Below, one piece after another: positions 32,797-41,269 of a stretch of 64,000 nt of DNA. Numbering within the stretch: the first letter of the stretch is position 1; each line of letters opens with the position of its first letter. The position numbers and the translations under genes are program-made. The notes beneath the pieces were generated by a model, which worked only from the letters and a program-made list of their open reading frames with translations, had not been told where the DNA came from and did no database searches. Source of the DNA: Azospirillum lipoferum (GTDB taxonomy: Bacteria > Pseudomonadota > Alphaproteobacteria > Azospirillales > Azospirillaceae); NCBI RefSeq assembly GCF_024170005.1, contig NZ_JALJXJ010000013.1, forward strand, positions 124,001 through 188,000, in the 5' to 3' direction.

Positions 32797-33684
32797 ATGA
32801 CCCTTCTATTTCAGCTTCTCGTCAACGGCCTGATCGTCGGCGCGCTGTATGGCGTGGTCGCCATGTCCTTCGTGCTGATCTACAAGGCCAGCCGCATCGT
32901 CAACTTCGCGCAGGGCGAATTCCTGCTGATCGGCGCCTGGACCTGCTGGTGGCTTCTCACCAGTTGGCAGCTGCCCTTCTGGATCGGCTTCCCGATCACG
33001 CTGGCCTTCATGCTGGCCTTCGGCGTCATCCTGCAGATCGTCGTGCTGCGGCCGATGATCGGCGAGCCGATCATCTCCGTCATCATGGTGACGATCGGCC
33101 TGTCCATCGTCTTCCAGGCGGCGATGAAGTGGATGTTCGGCGTCTTCGCCAAGCCCTTCCCGCCGATCTTCGCCAGTCCCACCATGAATTTGTTCGGGCT
33201 GGAGGTGCAGACCGTCTACGTCATGTCGCTGGTTATCTCGATCCTGATCATGGCGGGCTTTGGCTGGTTCTTCAAATATTCGCGGGTCGGCCTCGCCATG
33301 CGGGCCACCGCCTTCGACCAGCAGGTGGCGCAGTCGCTGGGCATCTCGGTCCGCCACATGTTCGCGATGAGCTGGGCGATCTCCGCCATGGTGTCGGCGG
33401 TGGCCGGCGTCACGGTGGGTGTGGTCAACGGCGTGTCGTCGGCGCTGTCCTTCTTCGGCATCAAGGTGTTCCCGGCGGTGATCCTGGGCGGCCTCGACAG
33501 CGTCATCGGCGCCGTGGTCGGCGGCCTGATCGTCGGCGTGCTGGAAAACATGGCGCACTACCTGGACAGCCAGTGGCTGAACTGGGGCAACATGTACGAG
33601 ATCGCGCCCTTCTACGTCCTGATCGCCATCCTGATGATCAAGCCCTACGGCCTGTTCGGCACCAAAGACATCGAGCGCGTGTGA
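32797..33684 (+). CDS. branched-chain-type ABC transporter permease (LivH-like)
   Basis: A 295-residue inner-membrane permease with about eight transmembrane segments. It has family features such as LLVNGLIVGALYGVVAMSF and IYKASRIVNFAQGEF at the N-terminus, and GLAMRATAFDQQVAQSLGI with VFPAVILGGLDSVIGAVVGG later, the loop contacting the ATPase. It precedes the second permease by 7 bases. It should form a heterodimeric channel with the following protein. Confidence 0.94.
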   Translation: MTLLFQLLVNGLIVGALYGVVAMSFVLIYKASRIVNFAQGEFLLIGAWTCWWLLTSWQLPFWIGFPITLAFMLAFGVILQIVVLRPMIGEPIISVIMVTIGLSIVFQAAMKWMFGVFAKPFPPIFASPTMNLFGLEVQTVYVMSLVISILIMAGFGWFFKYSRVGLAMRATAFDQQVAQSLGISVRHMFAMSWAISAMVSAVAGVTVGVVNGVSSALSFFGIKVFPAVILGGLDSVIGAVVGGLIVGVLENMAHYLDSQWLNWGNMYEIAPFYVLIAILMIKPYGLFGTKDIERV

Positions 33685-33691
33685 GGCCCCC

Positions 33692-34765
33692 ATGGCATCC
33701 GTCAGCATCATCCCGAGCGGCGATTACAAGACGTCCTACGGGTCCGACACCACCATCTTCCCGACCAGGACCAGCCGCAACTTCGCGATCCTGGGCGTGA
33801 TCCTGCTGCTGGCCTGTCCGGCCTTCATGGACCGCTACTGGCTCAGCCTGCTGATCCAGATCGGCTATCTCGGCATCGCCGCGCTGGGCCTGAACATCCT
33901 GGTCGGCTTCACCGGCCAGATCTCCATCGGCCATTCCGCCTTCTTCGGTTTCGGCGCCTTCGCCTCGGCCTGGGCCAGCAACAGCCTGGGCGTTCCGGTG
34001 GCGCTCGCCATCCCGCTGGCCGGCGTGATGACGACGCTGGTCGGGCTGCTGTTCGGCATGCCGGCGGCGCGGCTGAAGGGCCTGTATCTCGCCATCGCCA
34101 CGCTGGCGGCGCAGTACATCCTGCAGGACTTCTTCGCGCGGGCCGACTGGTTCACCGGCGGCACCGCCGGCACCATCGCCGAGCCGCTGACCATCTTCGG
34201 CTTTGCCTTCGACACCGACGAGCGCTTCTTCTACGTGGCGCTGGTGGCGCTGGTGGTGATGTACATCCTGGCCACCAACCTGATGCGGACCCGCGACGGC
34301 CGCGCCCTGGTGGCGGTGCGCGACCATTATCTCTCCGCCGAGATCATGGGCATCAACCTGACGAAGTACCGGACGATGTCCTTCGGCATCTCCGCCTTCT
34401 ATGCCGGTATCGGCGGCGCGCTGTACGCCCACTATCTCCAGTTCGTGTCGGTCGAGGGCTTCACCATCCTCTTCTCGATCCAGTTCCTGGGCATGATCAT
34501 CATCGGCGGGCTGGGATCGATCATGGGCACGCTGATGGGCACCGCCTTCATGGTCTTCCTGCCGGAGGCGATGCAGGCGCTGACCAAGCTGGTCAGCGGC
34601 ACCGCGCTCGATACCGCGCTGAACCTGAAGGACAACATCGCCTTCCTGCGCGAGATGTCGATTGGCCTCGTCATCATCCTGTTCCTGGTGTTCGAGCCCG
34701 ACGGGCTGGCCCACCGCTGGAAGCAGATCAAGGCCTACTGGAAGCTCTATCCCTTCTCGCACTGA
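33692..34765 (+). CDS. branched-chain-type ABC transporter permease (LivM-like)
   Basis: A 357-residue permease. It has about ten hydrophobic segments, the LivM motif LNILVGFTGQISIGHSAFFGFGA and MRTRDGRALVAVRDHYLSAEIMGIN, the cytoplasmic coupling loop, followed by GLGSIMGTLMGTAFM. It pairs with the upstream LivH-like protein. The hydrophilic N-terminal 25 residues are a small extension. Confidence 0.94.
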   Translation: MASVSIIPSGDYKTSYGSDTTIFPTRTSRNFAILGVILLLACPAFMDRYWLSLLIQIGYLGIAALGLNILVGFTGQISIGHSAFFGFGAFASAWASNSLGVPVALAIPLAGVMTTLVGLLFGMPAARLKGLYLAIATLAAQYILQDFFARADWFTGGTAGTIAEPLTIFGFAFDTDERFFYVALVALVVMYILATNLMRTRDGRALVAVRDHYLSAEIMGINLTKYRTMSFGISAFYAGIGGALYAHYLQFVSVEGFTILFSIQFLGMIIIGGLGSIMGTLMGTAFMVFLPEAMQALTKLVSGTALDTALNLKDNIAFLREMSIGLVIILFLVFEPDGLAHRWKQIKAYWKLYPFSH

Positions 34766-34818
34766 TCCTGACGCTTTCGCCGATCAACAAACAGAACAGA
34801 ATGGGGAGTAAACGCACC

Positions 34819-36099
34819 ATGTCGATCAAGACCGCGCTGTTCGCGACTTCGGCTCTTCTGCTGGCGACCTCCGCCACCGCTTATGCCGACATTCCGGTCG
34901 GCCATCTGGCGGACCAGTCCGGCGCCACCTCGGACGTCGGCGTGCCCTATGCGCAGGGCGTCGCGGACGCGCTGGCCTACATCAATTCCAAGGGCGGCAT
35001 CAACGGCACCAAGCTGGCGGTCGACACCGTTGACTATGGCTATCAGGCGCCGCGCGCGATCAGCCAGTACAAGAAGTGGTCGTCGGGCAGCGACAAGATC
35101 GCCGCCCTCCAGGGCTGGGGCACCGCCGATACCGAGGCGCTGACCGGCTTCGTCGGCAAGGACGAGATCCCGGCCTATTCCGGTTCCTACTCCGGCCACC
35201 TGACCGACCCGACCGGCAAGGGTCCGCACGGCTCCAAGCCGGCGCCCTACAACTTCTTCTACGGTCCATCCTATTCCGACGCGTTGCGTGGCATGCTGAT
35301 GTGGGCGGCGGAGGACTGGAAGAAGCAGGGCGGCCAGGGCAAGCCGAAATACGTCCACATGGGTGCCAACCACCCCTATCCCAACGCGCCCAAGGATGCC
35401 GGCGAGCAGCTGGCCAAGGAGCTGGGCTTCGACGTGCTGCCGGCCGTGCAGTTCGCCCTGACCCCCGGCGACTACACCGCCCAATGCCTGACCCTGAAGG
35501 AGGCCGGCGCCAACTACGCCTATCTCGGCAACACTGCCGGCTCCAACATCTCGGTGCTGAAGGCCTGCCAGACGGTCGGCGCCAAGGTGCAGTTCATGGG
35601 CAATGTCTGGGGCATGGACGAGAACGCCGCCAAGGCCGCCGGCGCTGCCGCCAACGGCGTGGTGTTTCCGATGCGCACCGCCGTGACCTGGAATGCCGAG
35701 GTGCCGGGCATGAAGACGCTGAAGGACATCTCCAAGATCTCCGACGCGTCGGGCAACGCCTACCGCCCGGTGCATTACATGGCCGGCGTCTGCACCGCCT
35801 TCTACATGAAGGAGGCGATGGACTGGGCGTCGAAGAACGGCGGCGTCACCGGCCCCAACATCCGCAAGGCGATGTACCAGAAGAAGGATTGGGTCCCGGC
35901 CGGGCTGGAGGGCGTCTGCGTTCCCTCGACCTGGACCGACGCCGACCACCGCGGCATGACGGCGGTCAACATCTACCGCGCCCAGGTGACGGGCGACACC
36001 GGCGCCAGTGTCGCCGATCTGGTCAAGGCCGGCACCATCAAGCTGGAGAAGCTGACCACCGTCGACGTTCCGCGCAAGCCGGAATGGCTGGGCTGGTAA
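34819..36099 (+). CDS. ABC transporter periplasmic substrate-binding protein (Leu/Ile/Val family type)
   Basis: A 426-residue secreted protein. The leader MSIKTALFATSALLLATSATAYA ends at a signal-peptidase-like site before DIPVGHL. The mature part has a type-I periplasmic-binding fold with QSGATSDVGVPYAQGVADAL, a repeated motif around the ligand cleft (SGSYSGHLTDP). The ATG at 34819 is preferred, with GGGGAG upstream, over one 6 codons earlier. The domain family takes amino acids, amides or aromatic/aliphatic acids; with two CoA-ligase-type genes in the operon an organic acid is more likely than an amino acid, but this is inference. Confidence 0.92.
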   Translation: MSIKTALFATSALLLATSATAYADIPVGHLADQSGATSDVGVPYAQGVADALAYINSKGGINGTKLAVDTVDYGYQAPRAISQYKKWSSGSDKIAALQGWGTADTEALTGFVGKDEIPAYSGSYSGHLTDPTGKGPHGSKPAPYNFFYGPSYSDALRGMLMWAAEDWKKQGGQGKPKYVHMGANHPYPNAPKDAGEQLAKELGFDVLPAVQFALTPGDYTAQCLTLKEAGANYAYLGNTAGSNISVLKACQTVGAKVQFMGNVWGMDENAAKAAGAAANGVVFPMRTAVTWNAEVPGMKTLKDISKISDASGNAYRPVHYMAGVCTAFYMKEAMDWASKNGGVTGPNIRKAMYQKKDWVPAGLEGVCVPSTWTDADHRGMTAVNIYRAQVTGDTGASVADLVKAGTIKLEKLTTVDVPRKPEWLGW

Positions 36100-36187
36100 G
36101 CCGCTGAGTACCCGGCGCCTCCGTACTTCATCGACGGGGGCGCCCCCTTCTTCCGACCGGTCATCTTCCGAAAAGCTCAGGTGCCGC

Positions 36188-37042
36188 ATGCTGAACACCG
36201 CCACGGCCGCTTCGACCAATGTTCCAGTCGCGCCACCCGTCACGGCTGCGAAGCGGATGATGCTGTCCGTCAACAACATCGAGGTCGTCTACAACGACGT
36301 GATCCTCGTGCTCCGCGGCCTCAGCCTGGAGGTGCCGGAGGGTGAGATCGTGGCCCTGCTGGGTGCCAACGGCGCTGGCAAGTCGACGACGCTGAAGGCG
36401 ATCTCCGGCCTGCTGAAGACCGAGGACGGCGAGGTCACCCGTGGCGACATCACCTTCGCCGGCGAGCGCATCAACGGCATCGACCCCGACCGGATCGTCC
36501 GCAAGGGCATCTTCCAGGTGATGGAGGGCCGGCGCATCATCGCCGACATGACCTGCCTGGAAAACCTGCGCCTCGGTGCCTACACCCGCCGCGACAATGG
36601 GGTGAAGGACGACCTGGACATGGTCTTCAGCTATTTTCCCCGGCTGAAGGAGCGCACCGGCCTTGCCGGCTACCTGTCCGGCGGCGAGCAGCAGATGCTG
36701 GCGATCGGCCGCGCGATGATGGCCCGGCCGAAGCTGATCCTGATGGACGAGCCCAGCATGGGCCTGTCGCCCCTGATGGTGAAGGAAGTGTTCAGCATCG
36801 TCCAGCAGATCAACAAGGACCTTGGCGTCACCATCCTGCTGGTGGAGCAGAACGCCCGCATGGCCCTCCAGGCCGCAACCCGCGGCTACATCATGGAGAA
36901 CGGCAAGGTCGTGCTGGACGGCACCGCCGAAGAGCTGCGCAACAACGAGGACGTGAAGGAATTCTACCTCGGCGGCGGCAACGAGGAGCGCAAGAGTTTC
37001 AAGAATCTGAAGAGCTTCAAGCGGCGCAAACGCTGGATTTGA
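36188..37042 (+). CDS. branched-chain-type ABC transporter ATPase (LivF-like)
   Basis: A 284-residue ATPase. It carries Walker A GANGAGKSTTLKAISG, Q-loop GIFQVMEGRRI, signature YLSGGEQQMLAIGRAMM, Walker B LILMDEPSMGLSP and H-loop LVEQNARMALQ. The C-terminal tail is basic (KNLKSFKRRKR). It forms the ATPase pair with the LivG-like protein at the start of the operon. The order ATPase, ligase, two permeases, binding protein, ATPase, PaaK-like differs from a simple liv operon. Confidence 0.94.
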   Translation: MLNTATAASTNVPVAPPVTAAKRMMLSVNNIEVVYNDVILVLRGLSLEVPEGEIVALLGANGAGKSTTLKAISGLLKTEDGEVTRGDITFAGERINGIDPDRIVRKGIFQVMEGRRIIADMTCLENLRLGAYTRRDNGVKDDLDMVFSYFPRLKERTGLAGYLSGGEQQMLAIGRAMMARPKLILMDEPSMGLSPLMVKEVFSIVQQINKDLGVTILLVEQNARMALQAATRGYIMENGKVVLDGTAEELRNNEDVKEFYLGGGNEERKSFKNLKSFKRRKRWI

Positions 37043-37127
37043 GGGGAGTGGCCGGGCGTCAGCGTGCCGATGCCCCACCGCCGATGCCCGCCACCTGATC
37101 GGCCGACCCCTGAACGGACGAACGACC

Positions 37128-38357
37128 ATGACCGATTACTACGACGACCTCGAAACCCGTTCCTCCGACCGGCGCGAGGCCGAACAGTTCGCGGCGCTGC
37201 CCGCCCATCTGCACTACGCCAAGGACGCGTCCCCCTATTTCCGCCGGCTGCTGGCCGACATCGACCCGGCGGCGATCCACGACCGCAACGCGCTCGCCAC
37301 CCTGCCGGTGACGCGCAAGACCGACCTAATCGCGCTCCAGCAGGAAAATCCGCCCTTTGGCGGTCTGGCTGCGGTGGAGATCGGCCGGCTGGCCCGTGTC
37401 TTCGCCTCTCCTGGCCCGATCCATGATCCGGAACCGCATGGCGTCGATCCCTGGCGCAGCGCCCGCGCGCTGTTCGCCGCCGGCTTCCGCGCCGGCGACC
37501 TCGCCCACAACTGCTTCGCCTACCACCTGACCCCCGCCGGATCGATGTTCGAGACGGGGGCGCATGCCATCGGCTGTGCCGTCATCCCGGCCGGCACTGG
37601 CAACACCGAGATGCAGGCCCAGGTCGTCGCCAGCCTGAAGCCGTGCGGCTATATCGGCACGCCCGATTTCCTGAAGACCATCCTGGAGAAGGGCGACGCG
37701 CTGGGGCTGGACGTCTCCTCCATCCGCATCGCCTGCGTGTCGGGCGGCCCCTATCTGCCCGACGCCCGCGCCTTCTACGAAGCGCGTGGGCTGGAGGTCA
37801 CCCAGTGCTACGGCACCGCCGACCTCGGCATCGTTGCCTATGAGACCGCGGCGCGCTCCGGGTTGGTGGTGAACGAGGGTTGCATCGTCGAGATCGTCCG
37901 CCCCGGCACCGGCGACCCGGTTCCCGATGGCGAGGTGGGCGAGGTGGTGGTGACCATCTTCAATCCGGCCTATCCGCTGATCCGCTTCGCCACCGGCGAC
38001 CTGTCGGCGGTGCTGCCGGGCGCCAGCCCCTGCGGCCGGACCAACATGCGGCTGAGGGGCTGGATGGGCCGCGCCGACCAGACCACCAAGGTCAAGGGCA
38101 TGTTCGTCCACCCGAGCCAGGTCGCCGAGGTGCTGCGCCGCCATCCCCAGGTCGCCCGCGCTCGTCTGGTCGTCGGCCGCCAGGACGCCAGCGACACCAT
38201 GACCCTGCGCTGCGAAGCGGAGGAGACCGGCGAGGCGCTGTCGACCGTCATCCGCGAGACCCTGGCGTCGGTGACGAAGCTGAAGGGGGCGGTCGAGTTC
38301 GTCGCGCCGGGGAGTTTGCCGAATGACGGCAAGGTGATCGACGACACACGGGGGTAA
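37128..38357 (+). CDS. PaaK-like phenylacetate-CoA ligase family protein with degenerate P-loop
   Basis: A 409-residue ANL-superfamily protein of PaaK type (LTPAGSMFETGAHAIGCAVIPAG, CYGTADLGIVAYE, PLIRFATGDLSA, GRADQTTKVKGMFVHPSQV). The region that should read SSGTTGKPT is FASPGPIHDPEPHG, lacking the usual Ser-Gly-Thr-Thr-Gly nucleotide loop. The C-terminal lid is present and ends with GSLPNDGKVIDD, where the lysine could be catalytic. It may act on a pre-activated or different substrate, or be non-catalytic. Last gene of the operon, 85 bases after the ATPase. Confidence 0.85.
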   Translation: MTDYYDDLETRSSDRREAEQFAALPAHLHYAKDASPYFRRLLADIDPAAIHDRNALATLPVTRKTDLIALQQENPPFGGLAAVEIGRLARVFASPGPIHDPEPHGVDPWRSARALFAAGFRAGDLAHNCFAYHLTPAGSMFETGAHAIGCAVIPAGTGNTEMQAQVVASLKPCGYIGTPDFLKTILEKGDALGLDVSSIRIACVSGGPYLPDARAFYEARGLEVTQCYGTADLGIVAYETAARSGLVVNEGCIVEIVRPGTGDPVPDGEVGEVVVTIFNPAYPLIRFATGDLSAVLPGASPCGRTNMRLRGWMGRADQTTKVKGMFVHPSQVAEVLRRHPQVARARLVVGRQDASDTMTLRCEAEETGEALSTVIRETLASVTKLKGAVEFVAPGSLPNDGKVIDDTRG

Positions 38358-38360
38358 GAT

Positions 38361-38385
38361 GTTGCGGCGGGATGCCCGCCGCAAC
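38361..38385. terminator. hairpin between convergent genes
   Basis: GTTGCGGCGGG and CCCGCCGCAAC form a perfect 11-bp stem with loop ATG. It is immediately after the PaaK-like stop and before the convergent GST stop. It has no clear U-tract, so efficiency is uncertain. Confidence 0.6.
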
Positions 38386-38400
38386 GGCCTTGATACTACC

Positions 38401-39024
38401 TCAGCACTCGGCATCTGCCGACGGCATCAGCTCGTACTGCGGCTTGTAGCCCGGCTGGGTGCGGATGCGGTCTGCCCAGGCCTTGACGTTGGGATAGTCC
38501 TTCTCATCGACCGCGGATTCGCTCAGCAGGTCGATCCAGGGGAAGGCGAAGATGTCGGCGATGGTCAGCCGTTCGCTCTCAATGTAGCTGTGGCCGGCCA
38601 GATGCTGGTCGAACAGTTTCAGCCCGCTGGCCGCCGAGGCGTCGAGCCAGGGCAGGGCGTTGGCGTCGCCGTTGAACTTGCGCACCGCACGGGCACGCTG
38701 GACCGGCAGCAGCACGTCGGCCAGCCAGCTCAGCCATTCGGCAAGCCGCAGCTTCTCCGCCTCGTCGCGGCCACCGAACTGGCCGGTCTGTTCGGCCAGA
38801 TAGGTCAGGATCACGCTGGATTCCGAGATCGAATGGTCGCCATGCACCAGCGTCGGCACCCGGCCGAAGCGGTTGATCGCCTGATATTCCGGAGACTTCT
38901 GCTGACCGGCCCGCAGATCGAGATGGCGGTACCGGAAGGGGATACCGGCCAGCCGGAAGAACAGGGCGATGCGGCTCGCGGGCTGGGAATTCACGTTGCC
39001 GTAAAGGATGAAGGGCGCGGTCAC
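38401..39024 (-). CDS. glutathione S-transferase family protein
   Basis: A 207-residue GST. The N-terminal thioredoxin fold starts FILYGNVNSQPASRIALFFRLAG, with conserved VPTLVHGDHSISESSVILTYLAE, the cis-Pro and SES glutathione site. The C-terminal domain is helical with LTIADIFAFPWIDLL, the N-capping box. The class resembles bacterial theta/beta-like GSTs, where Ser or Asn in the first loop (GNVNS) activates glutathione. Its substrate is unknown. It is convergent with the PaaK-like gene. Confidence 0.88.
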   Translation of the reverse strand: MTAPFILYGNVNSQPASRIALFFRLAGIPFRYRHLDLRAGQQKSPEYQAINRFGRVPTLVHGDHSISESSVILTYLAEQTGQFGGRDEAEKLRLAEWLSWLADVLLPVQRARAVRKFNGDANALPWLDASAASGLKLFDQHLAGHSYIESERLTIADIFAFPWIDLLSESAVDEKDYPNVKAWADRIRTQPGYKPQYELMPSADAEC

Positions 39025-39142
39025 GATCTCTGTCTCCCTGATTTGCGGCCCGAACGGGTCGGGACCGGTGTTGCCGGGAGGATGGCCTCAACCACCCCGG
39101 CCGCGCCAGTGGAAAGCGTGGCCGGGCTCCGCATGGGTAGCC

Positions 39143-39379
39143 TCAGGCTGGCCGCCGCAGCGCCAGCCCCGACGCGGCGATGCGGAAGCCGCCGTCCGGC
39201 GTCGGCTCCACCGCTTCGCCGTCGACGAGGCGATAGCTCTTGCCCTCCGGCACCCAGCCGGCGGGACCGCGGAAGGTCACCATCTGGATGAAGCTGGTCA
39301 TCTCGACCACCGCATGGACGCTGCCGTCCTCGGCCGTCGCCTCGAAGCGGTCCGTCTCCATCTCCTGACGCAAAGGCAT
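39143..39379 (-). CDS. small conserved-looking protein of unknown function
   Basis: A 78-residue protein, with GGGAGCAGGCCG placed well before the ATG. It looks like a compact beta-rich protein (ATAEDGSVHAVVEMTSFIQ, GKSYRLVDGEAVEP), without signal peptide or membrane segment. A longer reading from 39454 has a poor leader. It lies upstream of the GST gene on the same strand, with a gap of about 118 bases. I cannot name a function. Confidence 0.6.
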   Translation of the reverse strand: MPLRQEMETDRFEATAEDGSVHAVVEMTSFIQMVTFRGPAGWVPEGKSYRLVDGEAVEPTPDGGFRIAASGLALRRPA

Positions 39380-39551
39380 CGGCCTGCTCCCTCCCTCATC
39401 CGCCTCTTGCCGCGGTGCCCCATAGCCTGCCATGGCGACACGCTGGCAAGGCATAAGTTTAATTATGGTCTTCCGCGAGGAAAGCTCGTTTGCCGGCCTT
39501 CGTCGGGATTTCTATCGTCCGGCCATCGCAACGACGCGGAGGGAGGTTGGA

Positions 39552-40457
39552 ATGATCGGACGACGGGGGTTCCTGGCGGCAACGGGTGGGGTTCTGCTGC
39601 TGTCAGCGGCCGGGGCGCAGGCTGCGGAATCCAGTAAAAACAAAGCAGCCAAAGGGAGCGGCGACGAGGCGTTCGCGGCGCGCATGACGGAGCTGGAGGG
39701 GCGCACCGGCGGGCGGCTGGGTGTCGCGGTGCTCGACAGCGGGACCGGGCGGCTGCATGGCTGGCGCGGCGACGAGCGGTTCCCGATGTGCAGCACCTTC
39801 AAATTTCTATTGGCTGCTGCCGTCCTGAAGTCGGTGGACCAGGGCAAGGACCGGCTGGACCGGCAGATTCCGGTGACCAAGGCCGATCTGGTGCCCTATG
39901 CGCCCTTCTCGGAGAAAAGGCTGAACGGCACGCCGCCGACGGTGGCCGAACTGTGCGAGGCGGCAATGACGCTCAGCGACAACGTCGCGGCGAACCTGCT
40001 GCTGCCCGGCGTCGGCAACCCGGCCGGCCTGACCGTCTTCCTGCGGAGAATCGGCGACAGGATCACGCGGCTCGACCGCAACGAACCGACGCTGAACACC
40101 GCTATTCCCGGCGACCCGCGCGACACCACCACGCCCGCCGCCATGGTGCACAGCATGGAACGCCTGCTGGTCGGCGACGTGCTGCGGCCGGACTCCCGCC
40201 GGCAGCTGATCGACTGGATGGTCGCCAACAAGACCGGCGACAAGCGGCTGCGCGCGGGTCTGCCGGCCGGCTGGCGGGTCGGTGACAAGACGGGGACCGG
40301 CACCAACGGCACGGCCAACGACATCGCCATCCTCTGGCCGGAGGGCCGTGCGCCGCTGCTGGTCGCCAGCTACCTGACCCAGACCGCGGAGGGTTTCAAG
40401 CAGCAGGATGCGATCCATGCCGAGGTGGCGCGGGCGGTGGCGGGGCTGATCGGCTGA
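39552..40457 (+). CDS. bla: class A beta-lactamase
   Basis: A 301-residue serine beta-lactamase. The N-terminus MIGRRGFLAATGG has a twin-arginine-like motif and a hydrophobic stretch ending near AQAAES, suggesting Tat export. Active-site motifs are complete: STFK (Ser70), SDN in LSDNVAANLLL, the omega-loop Glu in NEPTLNTA, and KTG in DKTGTGTNG. Length and motif spacing match chromosomal class A enzymes. GGAGGGAGGTTGG precedes the ATG. It hydrolyses penicillins and possibly cephalosporins; the spectrum cannot be judged. No AmpR-like regulator is adjacent. Confidence 0.95.
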   Translation: MIGRRGFLAATGGVLLLSAAGAQAAESSKNKAAKGSGDEAFAARMTELEGRTGGRLGVAVLDSGTGRLHGWRGDERFPMCSTFKFLLAAAVLKSVDQGKDRLDRQIPVTKADLVPYAPFSEKRLNGTPPTVAELCEAAMTLSDNVAANLLLPGVGNPAGLTVFLRRIGDRITRLDRNEPTLNTAIPGDPRDTTTPAAMVHSMERLLVGDVLRPDSRRQLIDWMVANKTGDKRLRAGLPAGWRVGDKTGTGTNGTANDIAILWPEGRAPLLVASYLTQTAEGFKQQDAIHAEVARAVAGLIG

Positions 40458-40463
40458 GGCGGC

Positions 40464-40646
40464 TCAGACGGCAGGCGAGGGATGCGGCGGCTGGGCCCAT
40501 CGTACGATGGAGCGGACGGCGTTCAGGGCGTTCACATTGTCCTGAATGTGGAAATGCCGCCGCAACTCGACGACGGCCGCCCATTCGCCGCTTTCGTGAA
40601 ACGCCCTTTGGATTGCGGCGGCTTCATCCTGGCTGACGCTGAACAT
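40464..40646 (-). CDS. small hypothetical protein
   Basis: A 60-residue protein read from an ATG with GAGGTTGG upstream. It has an amphipathic helical segment (QDEAAAIQRAFHESGEWAAVVELRRHFHIQDNVNALNAVRSI broken into two helices) and a proline-containing tail. It ends 6 bases from the convergent beta-lactamase stop. Composition is protein-like and the ribosome binding site is acceptable, but no function is known. Confidence 0.5.
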   Translation of the reverse strand: MFSVSQDEAAAIQRAFHESGEWAAVVELRRHFHIQDNVNALNAVRSIVRWAQPPHPSPAV

Positions 40647-40739
40647 TCCAACCTCATGGCCGACCCTGCGGCCCTCTTCCCCGATCATGCCCCGGCGAGG
40701 AGTCCGGTTGCAAGTCCGGCGGTCGGTCTATTTTGGGGT

Positions 40740-41231
40740 TCAGGCGCTTTCCATTCCGGCGTCCGGTTCCATGCCGCCGGACTCGTCGAAGTAATCGCCG
40801 GCCACGTCCGGTCCCCATTCCTGGACCAGCGCCACCTTCTTCTGCTTCAGCACCTCAACCCGCTTTTCGGCGCGGGTGACCTCCATGCCGGCGACCATCG
40901 GCGGGATGCCGTAATAGATGCCCCAGCCGACGGCGGCGGCGCTGTACATCACCAGCCAGGACAGCGGGTCGGCGAAGACCTTCGCCGCGGCGCCGATGGT
41001 GTGCTGGTGCTTCCACAGATCGATGGCGAAGGGCATGCAGCCGCAGAAATTCAGTCCCCCGACGGTGATCGGCGCCGATTTGTCGGGGTCGCGGTCGACG
41101 ACATAGGCGACGATGGTCGGGATCATGCCGATGCCGAACAGGATGGTGGTCGGCAGCACGATTAGCGCCGCCGGAACGATCAGCAGGATCAGCGTGAGGG
41201 CACCGCCCTTTTTCTTCTTCTTGCGCGCCAT
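40740..41231 (-). CDS. small membrane protein, partner of the pseudokinase gene
   Basis: A 163-residue protein. After a very basic start (MARKKKKKGG) there are long hydrophobic segments (LTLILLIVPAALIVLPTTILFGIGMI and a later WLVMYSAAAVGWGIYYGIPPM), then a coiled, charged C-terminus (RAEKRVEVLKQKKVALVQEW). It starts 38 bases after the pseudokinase gene stop on the same strand, so the two are probably co-transcribed and both membrane-associated. No known family is recognised. Confidence 0.75.
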   Translation of the reverse strand: MARKKKKKGGALTLILLIVPAALIVLPTTILFGIGMIPTIVAYVVDRDPDKSAPITVGGLNFCGCMPFAIDLWKHQHTIGAAAKVFADPLSWLVMYSAAAVGWGIYYGIPPMVAGMEVTRAEKRVEVLKQKKVALVQEWGPDVAGDYFDESGGMEPDAGMESA

Positions 41232-41269
41232 GGCGATCCCCCCGTCGATTCCGATTTTACGCGATGCGG

